Assembly (NCBI RefSeq): GCF_003992725.1
Contig: NZ_RZNF01000003.1
Coordinates: forward strand, 1-64,000
Reading direction: 5' to 3'
Source of the DNA: Rhodomicrobium lacus
GTDB lineage: Bacteria > Pseudomonadota > Alphaproteobacteria > Rhizobiales > Rhodomicrobiaceae
DNA length: 64,000 bases
Of the stretch, positions 53,470 to 62,864 are shown piece after piece. The translations under genes and the position numbers were made by a program. The notes beneath the pieces were generated by a model that saw only the letters and a list, made by a program, of their open reading frames with translations, was not told the DNA's origin and ran no database searches. Positions within the stretch are counted from its first letter, which is position 1, and each line of letters begins with the position of its first letter.

Positions 53470-54398
53470 TTTTCGTCTCCCCGTTCCAGCGCGCGCGCAT
53501 GGAACACGATCGCGGCCGCGTTCGAGATGTTGAGGCTCTTGATCGGGCCGGGCGCGGCGAGCGCGGCAATCGCATCGCACTTCTCGCGCACAAGCCGGCG
53601 CAGCCCCCTGTCCTCCGCGCCGAAAACGAACGCCACGCGCCGCCCGCCCGCCAACGCGGCATCAAACCGCTGCGCGCCCTCGGAATCGAAGCCGATGCAG
53701 AGGAAGTCGCGCTCCTTCAGCTTTTCGAGCACACGCGACAGGTTGACCACCTCGATCACAGGCACATGTTCGAGCCCGCCGGAGGCGGACTTCGCGAGCG
53801 TGGCCGTCAGAGGCGGAGAATGTCGATCCTGTACGATCATCGCGCCGATGCCGAACGCCGCCGCAGAGCGGATCACCGCGCCGACATTGTGCGGGTCCGT
53901 GACCTGATCGAGGATGACGACGGTGGCGGGCGCGTCGTCGAGCGCGTCGAGAAAATCGTCGAGGCCGGGCTGAGCGAGCGGTTCGACATGAAGCACCGCG
54001 CCCTGATGCACCGCGCCCGGTCCGGTCAGCGCGTCGAGGTCGGCGGGCAGCGCGAGCGTCGCGGCGATCTTGCGCGCGTCAAGAAGCGGACGCAGTCGCG
54101 CGGCGGCGTTCTCGGTCAGCCATGCATGATGGATGCGCCGTTTCGGGTTCGCGAGCGCCGCTTCGACCGAATGCAGGCCGTAAAGCGTCTCGCCCGCTGC
54201 GAGCCTTGCGAAGCTTTGGCCAGCGGATTTCTGTGGCCGGGCATTTCTTCCCGCATCGCCGAAACGGGAAAAAGCCCACGCTTCCTGCTTCGGTGCCGTG
54301 TCGCGCGAACCGGCGCCCGCCTCCTTCGCTCCGGGGCCACGAGCCTGCTTTCGCGTTTCATCGTGACGCGGTTTCGATGGTTTGACGATGCGCGTCAT
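53466..54398 (-). CDS. rlmB: 23S rRNA 2'-O-methyltransferase, TrmH/RlmB family (SPOUT)
   Basis: A 310-residue SPOUT-class methyltransferase. The start at 54398 has GAGGA seven bases upstream and overlaps the nudix stop by four bases. A basic N-terminal extension of about 55 residues precedes the substrate-binding domain (ETLYGLHSVEAALANPKRRIH). The knotted SAM-binding domain has VILDQVTDPHNVGAVIRSAAAFG, VFGAEDRGLRRLV and IKSLNISNAAAIV, the three family motifs. RlmB (G2251) is the likeliest target, though TrmH-family specificity is hard to read by eye. Confidence 0.88.
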   Translation of the reverse strand: MTRIVKPSKPRHDETRKQARGPGAKEAGAGSRDTAPKQEAWAFSRFGDAGRNARPQKSAGQSFARLAAGETLYGLHSVEAALANPKRRIHHAWLTENAAARLRPLLDARKIAATLALPADLDALTGPGAVHQGAVLHVEPLAQPGLDDFLDALDDAPATVVILDQVTDPHNVGAVIRSAAAFGIGAMIVQDRHSPPLTATLAKSASGGLEHVPVIEVVNLSRVLEKLKERDFLCIGFDSEGAQRFDAALAGGRRVAFVFGAEDRGLRRLVREKCDAIAALAAPGPIKSLNISNAAAIVFHARALERGDEK

Positions 54399-54967
54399 GT
54401 AAGCGTCCTCTTCGATAGAAGCTTTTGCAGTTTCGGGGCCGCAGCGATGAGCCCGCTCGCGGCGAAGGGATGATCGAGAGGCGCCCACCGATAAGCTTCG
54501 ACCTCGCTTTCATCGATGTGCACGTCCCGGCCAACCGGCTCGAACAGATATTGGAAGTCATAATGCCAGTGTTCGCGCTGGTCGCGGTCGGGGCGCGCCG
54601 GTATCATGTGCACATCGATGTTGAACGGCACGCGCGCCGGAAACAGCGGCGACGATGTCACGGCAAGACCCGTTTCTTCCAGCACTTCGCGCCTGGCGGC
54701 ATCGTAAATGGATGCGTCCGCGCTCTCGACATGGCCGCCCGGCTGAAGGAACCGCCCCGATTTCTTGTGAAGGATCAGGAGCAGCGCGCTGCCGTCGAAG
54801 ACGAGGCCGCTCGCAGTGACGTGCCCGGCCGGGTTCGACCTGAGAATGTCCTCGGAATTGCGCGCGAGAAAATCCCGCACGCCTTCAAGCGCCTCGCAGG
54901 GAAAGAGCCTTTCGTATTCGGCGAGTGCTGCCGTCGCGTCGGCATGGAGCATCGTGTCTGCCCTCAC
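54395..54967 (-). CDS. NUDIX hydrolase
   Basis: A 190-residue pyrophosphohydrolase. The complete Nudix box is visible: GGHVESADASIYDAARREVL followed by EETGLA, matching GX5EX7REUXEEXGU. The N-terminal 45 residues are helical (AALAEYERLFPCEALEGVRDFLARN). The substrate cannot be read. It overlaps glnD by four bases upstream and rlmB by four downstream, so it is translationally coupled in the glnD-nudix-rlmB-arsC group. Confidence 0.92.
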   Translation of the reverse strand: MRADTMLHADATAALAEYERLFPCEALEGVRDFLARNSEDILRSNPAGHVTASGLVFDGSALLLILHKKSGRFLQPGGHVESADASIYDAARREVLEETGLAVTSSPLFPARVPFNIDVHMIPARPDRDQREHWHYDFQYLFEPVGRDVHIDESEVEAYRWAPLDHPFAASGLIAAAPKLQKLLSKRTLT

Positions 54968-57717
54968 TCTTCGAGAAGGTCGAGAATCTGCGCGCGAATC
55001 CTGCTCTTGGTCGCCTCGTCCGTCACCTTCTGCTTGCCCGGCCCCGTCACGTAGAATACGTCCACCGCCTTTTCGCCGAAGGTTGCGATATGCGCGGACG
55101 CAATGTCGAGGCCCAATTCGTCGAAGCCGCGCGCGAGATCGTAGAGAAGGCCGGGACGATCGAGCGCATGCACCTCGATCACCGTCGTTTCCTGCGATGC
55201 CGTGTTGTCGATCACGATGTCGGGGGGCACGGTGAACGCGTCCACCTTCGGCATCTTGCGCACCGAACGAACTCTCGCCTCATCCAGAACCCGCGCGCCG
55301 GACACGACATCCGTGATCGAACGCGCGATCTTCTCGCACTGGGAAATTTCCTCGTGGTCGTCGACGAACTTCCGCTGGAACAGCAGCGTGTCGAGCGCCA
55401 GCCCGTCGCGCGTCGTCGCGATCTGAGCCGACGCGATGCTGGCGCCGGAGGCGGCACAGGCTCCCGCGCATTGCATCAGAAGTTGCGGGTGATCGCCCGT
55501 GACGAAGGTCAGCTCCGGGATCGGACGGACGATGTCGCAGCAACGCACATCGTAGACAAGCGGCGCGGCTTCCGTCTCGAAGCGGCGGATCAGGTTCGCA
55601 TGCAGGATCTGCCGTTCGAGATCGGTGCGCACCCAGTAGTCGGATTCGTGGCGCTGGATGAAGTGCTCGACATCGGCGGCGTCCCAGTCGCGCAGAACCT
55701 CACCGAGCCTTGCCTTGGCGGCGGCTATCCGAGCCTGACGCGGCACGCGCGTATGGCCGCCGGCGAGGATCGGCTCCGTATCGTAATAAAGCTGGCGGAG
55801 AAGCTGTCCTTTCCAGCCGTTCCATACACCGGGGCCGACCGCGCGAATGTCGGCCACGGTAAGCAGCAAAAGCAGCTTCAGCCGCTCCGGGCTTTGCACG
55901 AGGTCCGCGAAGTTGCGGATGGTCTGCGGGTCCGAGATATCGCGGCTTTGCGCCGTCTGGCTCATGACGAGATGATGTCTGACGAGCCACGCGGCGGTTT
56001 CGGCTTCAGCCGCCGACAGACCAAGGCGCAGCGCCACCGAACGGGCCCAGTCGGCGCCGACGAGGGAATGATCGCCTTCGACCGCCTTCGCCACGTCGTG
56101 CATCAGGAGCGCCACATAGAGCGCGTTGCGGTTCTGGATGTCGTTGATGATTTCGGTAGAGAGCGGAAGCTCCTTGCCGAACTCCCCCTTCTCGATGCGC
56201 GAGAGGATGCCGATCGCCTGAAGCGTGTGCTCGTCCACCGTATAGTGATGATACATGTTGAACTGCATCATCGCCACGCAACGGCCGAACTCAGGGATGA
56301 AGCGGCCCAGCACGCCCGACTCGTTCATGTAGCGGAGCGAGTTTTCCGGCGCCTCGCGCGAGGTCAGAAGATCGAGAAAAAGGCGGTTCGCCTCCCGGTT
56401 CCTGCGGAAATCGTCGTCGATGAGCTTCATCGACGCGCGGATGAGGCGCAGCGCTTCGGGATGCATCAGCAGGTTTTCGCGCTCCGCCTCGATGAAGAAA
56501 CGGATCAGGTTCAGCGGGTCTTTTCGGAAGACGTCCGGCTGCTTGACGTTCAGACGCCGGTTGTCGAGGCGGAAATCGGTCGTCGCGGCGATCTTGGCCT
56601 GCGGGCTCCATGGCAGCGCGCCGACGAAGTCGCTGAGCGTCGGCACGCTCTTCAACTGCCGCAATTCGAGGCTCGAACAGACGGTGCGCGTGAGATCGCC
56701 GACATCCTTCGCGATCAGAAAATAGTGCTTCATGAACCGCTCGACGGCGAGCAGGCCACGGCCTTCATGATAGCGGAGCCGCCGCGCCATGTCCGGCTGC
56801 ACGTCGAAAGAAAGCCGCTCTTCTGCCTTCCCGGTGAGAAAATGCAGATGGCAGCGGATCGTCCAGAGGAAGCCCTCGCAATGGTTGAAGGTGGCGACCT
56901 CGCTATGCGTGAAGATCGCGTTTTCCGCCTTCTGGCCGTTGTGCGCCGGGTTGAGGTAGACCGCGAGCCAGTGCAGCAGGTTCAGGTCGCGAAGGCCGCC
57001 CTTGCCTTCCTTGATGTTGGGCTCGACGCGATAACGCGACTGGCCCGCGCGCTTCAGGCGCTCCTCGCGCTCGACGAGCTTAGCCGCGATGAACTCCCGC
57101 TTCGAGCCGCTGACGACGTTGGCGATGAAGCGCGACCACATATCATCGAAAAGCGCGCCTTCGCCGTGGATGAGCCGCGCATCGAGCAGCGCCGTGCGGA
57201 TCGTCATGTCGGATTGCGCGGCCTTCAGCGTCTGGTCGACGGTGCGGGTGGCATGGCCGACCTTGTAACCGAGATCCCACAGGAAATAGAGCACGGACTC
57301 CACGATGCTCTCGCCCCACGCCGTCTGCTTGTACGGAAGGAGGAACAGGAGATCGACGTCCGATTTCGGGGCCATGAGGCCGCGCCCGTACCCGCCCGTG
57401 GCGACGAGCGCCATATGTTCGGCGGCGGAAGGGTTTCGCGCGCGATAGAGATGCTTCGTCGAGAAATCGTAGATGAGCTTGATCAGTTCATCCTGGAAAA
57501 GCGCGAGCGCTGCCGCGCAGGCGCGCCCGTCGCCCGTGCGCAACAGCAGCGCCTCGGCCTCGGCTTGCGCGGTCGCCTTCAGTTCCTTCAGGCGGCGCAC
57601 CACGCGCGGGCGCATCTGCGCCGGATTTTCCGCGCTTTCCTTCCAATAGGCCGAAAGCTCCGCGCGCAACTCGGCGGGATCGAAGAAGGGCGGCGTGGCG
57701 ATGCTGATCTGGTCCAT
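54964..57717 (-). CDS. glnD: Bifunctional [protein-PII] uridylyltransferase/uridylyl-removing enzyme
   Basis: Central nitrogen sensor that uridylylates PII when glutamine is low and removes UMP when it is high. The 917-residue protein shows the nucleotidyltransferase motif GGYGRGLMAPKSDVDLLFL near residue 110, an HD domain (LLMHDVAKAVEGDHS) in the middle, and two ACT domains at the C-terminus (MQCAGACAASGASI and EVHALDRPGLLYDLARGFDELG) that bind glutamine. Length is typical for this order. It heads an overlapping gene group. Confidence 0.96.
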   Translation of the reverse strand: MDQISIATPPFFDPAELRAELSAYWKESAENPAQMRPRVVRRLKELKATAQAEAEALLLRTGDGRACAAALALFQDELIKLIYDFSTKHLYRARNPSAAEHMALVATGGYGRGLMAPKSDVDLLFLLPYKQTAWGESIVESVLYFLWDLGYKVGHATRTVDQTLKAAQSDMTIRTALLDARLIHGEGALFDDMWSRFIANVVSGSKREFIAAKLVEREERLKRAGQSRYRVEPNIKEGKGGLRDLNLLHWLAVYLNPAHNGQKAENAIFTHSEVATFNHCEGFLWTIRCHLHFLTGKAEERLSFDVQPDMARRLRYHEGRGLLAVERFMKHYFLIAKDVGDLTRTVCSSLELRQLKSVPTLSDFVGALPWSPQAKIAATTDFRLDNRRLNVKQPDVFRKDPLNLIRFFIEAERENLLMHPEALRLIRASMKLIDDDFRRNREANRLFLDLLTSREAPENSLRYMNESGVLGRFIPEFGRCVAMMQFNMYHHYTVDEHTLQAIGILSRIEKGEFGKELPLSTEIINDIQNRNALYVALLMHDVAKAVEGDHSLVGADWARSVALRLGLSAAEAETAAWLVRHHLVMSQTAQSRDISDPQTIRNFADLVQSPERLKLLLLLTVADIRAVGPGVWNGWKGQLLRQLYYDTEPILAGGHTRVPRQARIAAAKARLGEVLRDWDAADVEHFIQRHESDYWVRTDLERQILHANLIRRFETEAAPLVYDVRCCDIVRPIPELTFVTGDHPQLLMQCAGACAASGASIASAQIATTRDGLALDTLLFQRKFVDDHEEISQCEKIARSITDVVSGARVLDEARVRSVRKMPKVDAFTVPPDIVIDNTASQETTVIEVHALDRPGLLYDLARGFDELGLDIASAHIATFGEKAVDVFYVTGPGKQKVTDEATKSRIRAQILDLLEE

Positions 57718-57830
57718 GGGCGAGGCTTCACGTTTGTGCCCTCACCTTACAACGGTTCGCCGCTCCGGCCTATGGTCTCATTGCCGGAAGCGGAAGAAGC
57801 GGCGGCCGGACCCCCGCCCGCCGCCAGCAG

Positions 57831-60800
57831 TCAAAATCCGACGCGCCGCAGGTCGAGCGTATGCGGGAAGCTCGGGTTTGGCCCCGGATTGTAGGGCTGC
57901 ATCGTGCCCGGCGTATGCCCGTAAAGCTCGAAGCGCGCGAGGCGGCGCGTCTCGGCTTCGAGCGCATTGATCGGGAAATTGTCATGCGCGCGGCCGCCCG
58001 GATGCGCGACGTGATAGCGGCAGCCGCCGACGGAGCGCCCCGCATGGCTGTCGTACAGGTCGAACACGAGGGGCGTATGCGGCGGGATCGTCGGCTGGAG
58101 GCAGCTTGCGGGCCACCACGCGCGGAAGCGCACGCCGGCAGCGGCCTCGCCATGCGTGCCCGTCGGCTTCAGCGGCACGGTCACGCCGTTGCAAAGCACC
58201 TGATAGCGGTTGCCGAGATTGCCCTTCACCTTCACCTGAAGGCGTTCGAGCGACGAGTCCACATAGCGGACGGTGCCCCCCGGCGCGCCTTCCTCGCCGA
58301 GCACGTGCCACGGCTCCAGCGCCTGTCGCAGTTCGATCTCGATGCCTTGATAATCCACCGCGCCGTAAAGCGGGAAGCGGAACTCGAAATGAGGCGCGAA
58401 CCATTCGACCGCGACCGGGAAGCCCGCTTCCTTAAGATCCGCAATCACGTCCTTGAAGTCGGCCCAGACGAAATCAGGTAGCATGAAGCGGTCGTGCAGT
58501 TCCGTGCCCCACGGAATGAGGCGGCGCTTGTAGGGCTTTTCCCAGAACCATGCGATCAGCGCGCGAAGCAGAAGCTGCTGCGCGAGGCTCATGCGCGCAT
58601 GCGGGGGCATTTCGAAATTGCGGAACTCCACAAGGCCGAGCCTCCCGGAGGACGAATCCGGCGAGTAGAGTTTATCGATGCAGATTTCCGCGCGGTGCGT
58701 GTTGCCCGAAGAGTCTATGAGCAGATTGCGGAAGACGCGGTCCACGAGCCAAGAGGGAATCCAGCCGTAATCCTTGTCCGGGATCTGGCTGAACGCGATT
58801 TCCATTTCGTAGAGCGAGTCGTTCCGCGCCTCGTCGATGCGCGGCGCCTGGCTCGTCGGCCCGATGAAGAGGCCCGAGAACAGATAGGACAGCGACGGGT
58901 GGTTCTGCCAGTACGCGATGATGCTGGCAAGCAGATCGGGGCGGCGCAGGAAGGGGCTGTCGGCCGGGGTCTTCGCGCCGAGCACGATGTGATTGCCGCC
59001 GCCGGTGCCGGTGTGACGGCCGTCGACCATGAATTTCTCGGTGCCGAGCCGGGCGAGCCGCGCTTCCTCATACAGGATTTCGGTGATGTTCACCGCCTCG
59101 TCCCAGTTCGACGCGGGCTGAATGTTCACCTCGATCACGCCGGGGTCGGGCGTGACCTTGATCACGTTGAGGCGCGGATCGTGCGGCGGGTGATAGCCCT
59201 CGATATGAACCGGCTGCCCCGTGATCTTCGCGGTTTCCTCGATGGCGGCGGCAAGCGCGGCGTAGTCTTCCGCGTCGGCGAGCGGCGGCATGAACACGCA
59301 AAGATGCCCGTCGCGCGGCTCGATGGCGAGCGCGGTGCGGACATTGCCGAAGACTTCGGTCGGCACGAGCGGCGCGGGCGCCGCCGGAGGGGCCAGCAGC
59401 GTCACCGACTCGCGGCGGCTGCGCAAAAGCACCTCGCGCGACGGCATGGAAGCGCGCGCCGCGAACGGATCGGTCGGGATGATGTGCGGATAGTTCGACG
59501 GCACGATGTAGGGCGTCGACGACAGCGGCAGGCGATAGCCCACGGGCGAGTCGCCCGGCACGAGATAGAGCCTGCGGCGGCGGAAGTTCCACTTCTCCGT
59601 CACCCATGTGCGGCCGCGCGCCTGACTGTGCCACACCTGGATCGGCATGACGTAGCCGGACGGCTTGTCGAGCCCGCGCTCGAACACGCGGATGACGCGG
59701 TCGCGTTCCTGCGGGTCTTCGAGCTTGTTGTCCTCGGGCTCGACATTGATCGGCAGTTTCTGCTCGATGAGAAGAAAATGCGCCGGGTCTTCATAGGCCG
59801 GAACGCCTGCATCGGCGGGAAGGCCGAGTTGTTCGGCCAGCACTTCCGCGAAACGGCCCGCGTCTTCCTGAGTTGCGGGCTTTACGGGGATTTCGTGGTC
59901 GATATGCGCTTCGTTTTCCCAGAGCGGCTGATTGTCCGCGCGCCAGTAGACCGAGAACGACCAGCGCGGAAGCTGTTCGCCCGGATACCACTTGCCTTGC
60001 CCGTAATGAAGCAGTCCACCCGGTGCGAAGCGGTCGCGCAGGCGGCGGATGAGGTTTTCAGCATAGCGCCGTTTCGTCGGCCCCACGGCGTCCGTGTTCC
60101 ATTCGGCGCCGTCCACGTCGTCAATGGAAACGAACGTCGGCTCGCCGCCCATCGAGAGCCGCACATCGCCCGCATCGAGTCGCCGGTCGACCTCGTGCCC
60201 CGCCGCCGCGATGGCCTTCCACTGGTCGTCCGTGTAGGGCAGCGTCACGCGCGGGCTTTCGTAGATGCGCTGCACCTGCATGTCGAAGCTGAACGTGACT
60301 TCCGCCTCGTCATGCGCGCCCGAGATCGGCGCGGCGCTCTGCGGCGAGGGCGTGGCGGCAAGCGGGATGTGGCCTTCGCCCGCGAACAGGCCGGATGTCG
60401 GATCGAGGCCGATCCAGCCCGCGCCGGGAAGATAGACTTCGGCCCATGCGTGCAGATCCGTGAAATCAACCTCGGTGCCGGATGGGCCGTCGAGCGACTT
60501 CTGATCCGCCTTCAATTGAATGAGGTACCCCGACACGAAACGCGCGGCGAGGCCGAAATGCCGCATGATGTGCACGAGCAGCCAGCCCGAGTCGCGGCAC
60601 GAGCCGGAGCGCTTCTCCAGCGTCTCTTCCGGCGTCTGAACGCCCGGCTCCATGCGTATCAGATAGGCAATATCCTTCTGAAGCTGCAAATTTAGCGCCC
60701 AGATGAAATCGATGGAGGTCTTCGCGTCGATCCTGAGGCCCGCGATATAGTCCTTCAGAAGCGGCCCCGGTTCCTCCGCCTTGAGGTAGGGCGCGAGTTC

Positions 60801-61136
60801 CTCCTTCAGCGACGCATCGTAGTCGAAAGGCCAGTTCTGCGCGTATTCCTCGACGAAGAAGTCGAAGGGGTTGATCGTGGCCATGTCCGCCACGAGATCG
60901 ACCACCACCTTGAACTCGCGCGTTTTTTCCGGGAAGACGAGCCGCGCCAGATAGTTGCCGAACGGGTCCTGCTGCCAGTTGATGAAGTGCTCTTCCGGCG
61001 TGATGCTGAGCGAATAGGACAGGATCGGCGTGCGGCAGTGCGGCGCCGGCCGCAACCTCACCACCTGGGGGCCGAGCCCGGTCAGGCGGTCGTAATCATA
61101 TTCGGTCCGATGGGTCAGCGCGACATGGATGGCCAT
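57831..61136 (-). CDS. Transglutaminase-like / DUF2126 protein
   Basis: A 1101-residue protein. The ATG at 61136 has AGGAG five bases upstream and gives the normal N-terminus MAIHVALTHRTEYDYDRLTG. Residues about 1-80 are the bacterial transglutaminase N-terminal domain, and 130-250 the catalytic core with triad C180 (RSGSCRDSGWLLVHI), H229 (DLHAWAEVYLPG) and D245 (IGLDPTSG). From about 330 to the end it is DUF2126. Such proteins are often encoded beside an alpha-E protein and a circularly permuted ATP-grasp protein, proposed to act in peptide modification; neither is adjacent here. Function unproven. Confidence 0.93.
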   Translation of the reverse strand: MAIHVALTHRTEYDYDRLTGLGPQVVRLRPAPHCRTPILSYSLSITPEEHFINWQQDPFGNYLARLVFPEKTREFKVVVDLVADMATINPFDFFVEEYAQNWPFDYDASLKEELAPYLKAEEPGPLLKDYIAGLRIDAKTSIDFIWALNLQLQKDIAYLIRMEPGVQTPEETLEKRSGSCRDSGWLLVHIMRHFGLAARFVSGYLIQLKADQKSLDGPSGTEVDFTDLHAWAEVYLPGAGWIGLDPTSGLFAGEGHIPLAATPSPQSAAPISGAHDEAEVTFSFDMQVQRIYESPRVTLPYTDDQWKAIAAAGHEVDRRLDAGDVRLSMGGEPTFVSIDDVDGAEWNTDAVGPTKRRYAENLIRRLRDRFAPGGLLHYGQGKWYPGEQLPRWSFSVYWRADNQPLWENEAHIDHEIPVKPATQEDAGRFAEVLAEQLGLPADAGVPAYEDPAHFLLIEQKLPINVEPEDNKLEDPQERDRVIRVFERGLDKPSGYVMPIQVWHSQARGRTWVTEKWNFRRRRLYLVPGDSPVGYRLPLSSTPYIVPSNYPHIIPTDPFAARASMPSREVLLRSRRESVTLLAPPAAPAPLVPTEVFGNVRTALAIEPRDGHLCVFMPPLADAEDYAALAAAIEETAKITGQPVHIEGYHPPHDPRLNVIKVTPDPGVIEVNIQPASNWDEAVNITEILYEEARLARLGTEKFMVDGRHTGTGGGNHIVLGAKTPADSPFLRRPDLLASIIAYWQNHPSLSYLFSGLFIGPTSQAPRIDEARNDSLYEMEIAFSQIPDKDYGWIPSWLVDRVFRNLLIDSSGNTHRAEICIDKLYSPDSSSGRLGLVEFRNFEMPPHARMSLAQQLLLRALIAWFWEKPYKRRLIPWGTELHDRFMLPDFVWADFKDVIADLKEAGFPVAVEWFAPHFEFRFPLYGAVDYQGIEIELRQALEPWHVLGEEGAPGGTVRYVDSSLERLQVKVKGNLGNRYQVLCNGVTVPLKPTGTHGEAAAGVRFRAWWPASCLQPTIPPHTPLVFDLYDSHAGRSVGGCRYHVAHPGGRAHDNFPINALEAETRRLARFELYGHTPGTMQPYNPGPNPSFPHTLDLRRVGF

Positions 61137-61277
61137 CGTTTCTCCTGACGGCGGGCGTGAGTCGGGTGCGGGCGCACAATGCTTCGCCCGGATGCACCGT
61201 GCAAGCGTCATGCCTGAGAAACAGCGGCGTTTTTTGCAGTGCTGATTTGATGGAAGGGGGTTTCGACGGAAAGCGCC

Positions 61278-62183
61278 TTATCTGAAAGTAACCACCTTGG
61301 CTGGCGGCAACTCCGCAGCGCCGGGCTGCTTGCCCCAGTCGCGGGTGTTGAAGACGTCGCCATCCTTGCGCACCTCGGCGAGAAGGTCGAGGTCGAGCGT
61401 CGCGAACACCCATTGCGCCGCGTTCATCTGGCCTTCTTCCAGCACGCCGGAGGGAGAGGAAAACAGCGGGTCCGAGGGCGCGAAAAAGCCCGCCGCGCCC
61501 GCGTTCTGATCGACCGCCGCCGACCAGTCCGCCGCCCCAACCGTGCAGGCTTGCACGACATACACCTGATTTTCGAGCGCCCGCGCCGCGCAGGCGTTGC
61601 GCACGCGGTAGTAGCCATAGGCGGTATCGGTGCAGGACGGGACGAGGATGACTTCCGCACCCGCATCGCACATCGCGCGCACGATCAGCGGGAACTCCGA
61701 GTCGTAGCAGATGGCGATGCCGATTTTCGCCAGGCCGATGTCGAAGACGCACAGGCCCGAGCCGGCATCGATACCCCAGTCCTCGACTTCCGAACGTGTC
61801 AGGATCTGCTTCTGCTGGCTTCCCGTTTCGCCGTGTGGCGTGAAGAGCCGCGCGCGATTCACGACGCTCCCATCGGCAAGGCGCGTCGGCGCGCTGCCCG
61901 CGAGGATATGGACTCCATGCCGTTTTGCGAGGCGCGCATATTCGGCTTCGTAATCGGCAATGCAATACTGCATGACCTCGATCGAGGCGTGGAGGTCGCG
62001 CGAGATATGCCGCCCGGCGATACGAGCCAGTTCCATCGACGCGTATTCCGGGAAAACGAGCAACTGCGCGCCTTTAACCACAGCCTGCTCGACCCAGCGG
62101 GCGAGCTTGGCGTCGAAGGCCGCCATCGACGTAAGTTCATCGATGGGATACTGGGCCGACGCGATGCGAATGGTTCGGGCCAT
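61278..62183 (-). CDS. Carbon-nitrogen hydrolase (nitrilase superfamily)
   Basis: A 301-residue amidase/nitrilase-type enzyme. The ATG at 62183 overlaps the GNAT stop by one base (TGATG). The catalytic triad is visible: E46 in LVFPEYASM, K125 in QQKQILTR and C159 in AICYDSEFP. The later [32 protein letters not shown] matches the branch of nitrilases that occur fused or paired with a GNAT domain. Substrate unknown; an amide made or used together with the GNAT enzyme is a reasonable inference. Confidence 0.92.
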   Translation of the reverse strand: MARTIRIASAQYPIDELTSMAAFDAKLARWVEQAVVKGAQLLVFPEYASMELARIAGRHISRDLHASIEVMQYCIADYEAEYARLAKRHGVHILAGSAPTRLADGSVVNRARLFTPHGETGSQQKQILTRSEVEDWGIDAGSGLCVFDIGLAKIGIAICYDSEFPLIVRAMCDAGAEVILVPSCTDTAYGYYRVRNACAARALENQVYVVQACTVGAADWSAAVDQNAGAAGFFAPSDPLFSSPSGVLEEGQMNAAQWVFATLDLDLLAEVRKDGDVFNTRDWGKQPGAAELPPAKVVTFR

Positions 62184-62770
62184 CAGTCGAATTCCCGTAT
62201 CCAGAATTGCATGGGATGCGCTGTTTCGTCCGCCTGATCGACGTCCTTCCAATGGAAGGTGGCAATCAGCCCCTCCGCCTTGCGATACCCGCGCTTTTTC
62301 CAGAACGGTTCGAGCGGCGAATAGGCCGCCGGCTTCAGCGGGTGATCATCGGGGCGGACGACGGCGCAAAATGCCGACGAGCGATAGCCGCGCGCTCTGG
62401 CATGGGCCTCGCGCGCGTCGAAAAATGCGTGGCCGAAGCCGCGCCCGCGAAACGACGGATCGAGAACGGACTCGCCGCAGTAGAAAATCCGCGCGGCATC
62501 GATACCGCGCGCACGAAAGGGTTCCCCAGACTCTTCGTTGTGCCCTTCCAGCGCGGAACCCGTCGCACAGCCGACGATGCGGCCGTGGTCGTTTTCCGCG
62601 ACGACGGCGATGCTGTCCGCCGCTCCGGCGAAAGACGCGAGATAGCTCTGTTCGTAATCGAGCGAGCCATCGTAGAGGTACGGGTAAGCGCGAAAAACCT
62701 CGATCCTGAGCCGCGCCAGTTCAGGCAGCGCGCGTTCAAGATCCGGCCCTGTGAGTGTCGAAATGCGCAT
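62183..62770 (-). CDS. GNAT-family N-acetyltransferase
   Basis: A 195-residue acetyltransferase. I take the ATG at 62770 (MRISTLTGPDLERALPEL) because the residues before it are low-complexity and unlike the family; the ribosome binding site is weak. The acetyl-CoA loop is in VLDPSFRGRGFGHAFFDARE, and the core strand VVAENDHGRIVGCATG precedes it. It is translationally coupled to the nitrilase gene. Stand-alone and fused GNAT-nitrilase pairs are known in bacteria, but the acceptor is not established. Confidence 0.88.
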   Translation of the reverse strand: MRISTLTGPDLERALPELARLRIEVFRAYPYLYDGSLDYEQSYLASFAGAADSIAVVAENDHGRIVGCATGSALEGHNEESGEPFRARGIDAARIFYCGESVLDPSFRGRGFGHAFFDAREAHARARGYRSSAFCAVVRPDDHPLKPAAYSPLEPFWKKRGYRKAEGLIATFHWKDVDQADETAHPMQFWIREFD

Positions 62771-62864
62771 GTGGTGAAAGCGCCCCGGTTGCTTCGAGCG
62801 AGAGAACCCCCGGTCGGGCCGTCTCGTTCCGCTACGGTAACGCTTTACTATGCTTGCGCGGCGT

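Noticed and set aside
54925-57894. A 989-codon open frame on the plus strand opposite glnD
   Set aside because: It is an antisense shadow of the high-GC glnD gene: no recognisable domain, His/Arg/Ala-rich composition, no ribosome binding site, and glnD itself is certain.
58494-60695. A 733-codon open frame on the plus strand opposite the transglutaminase/DUF2126 gene
   Set aside because: Same reason: mirrored codon composition of a well-conserved gene and no domain.
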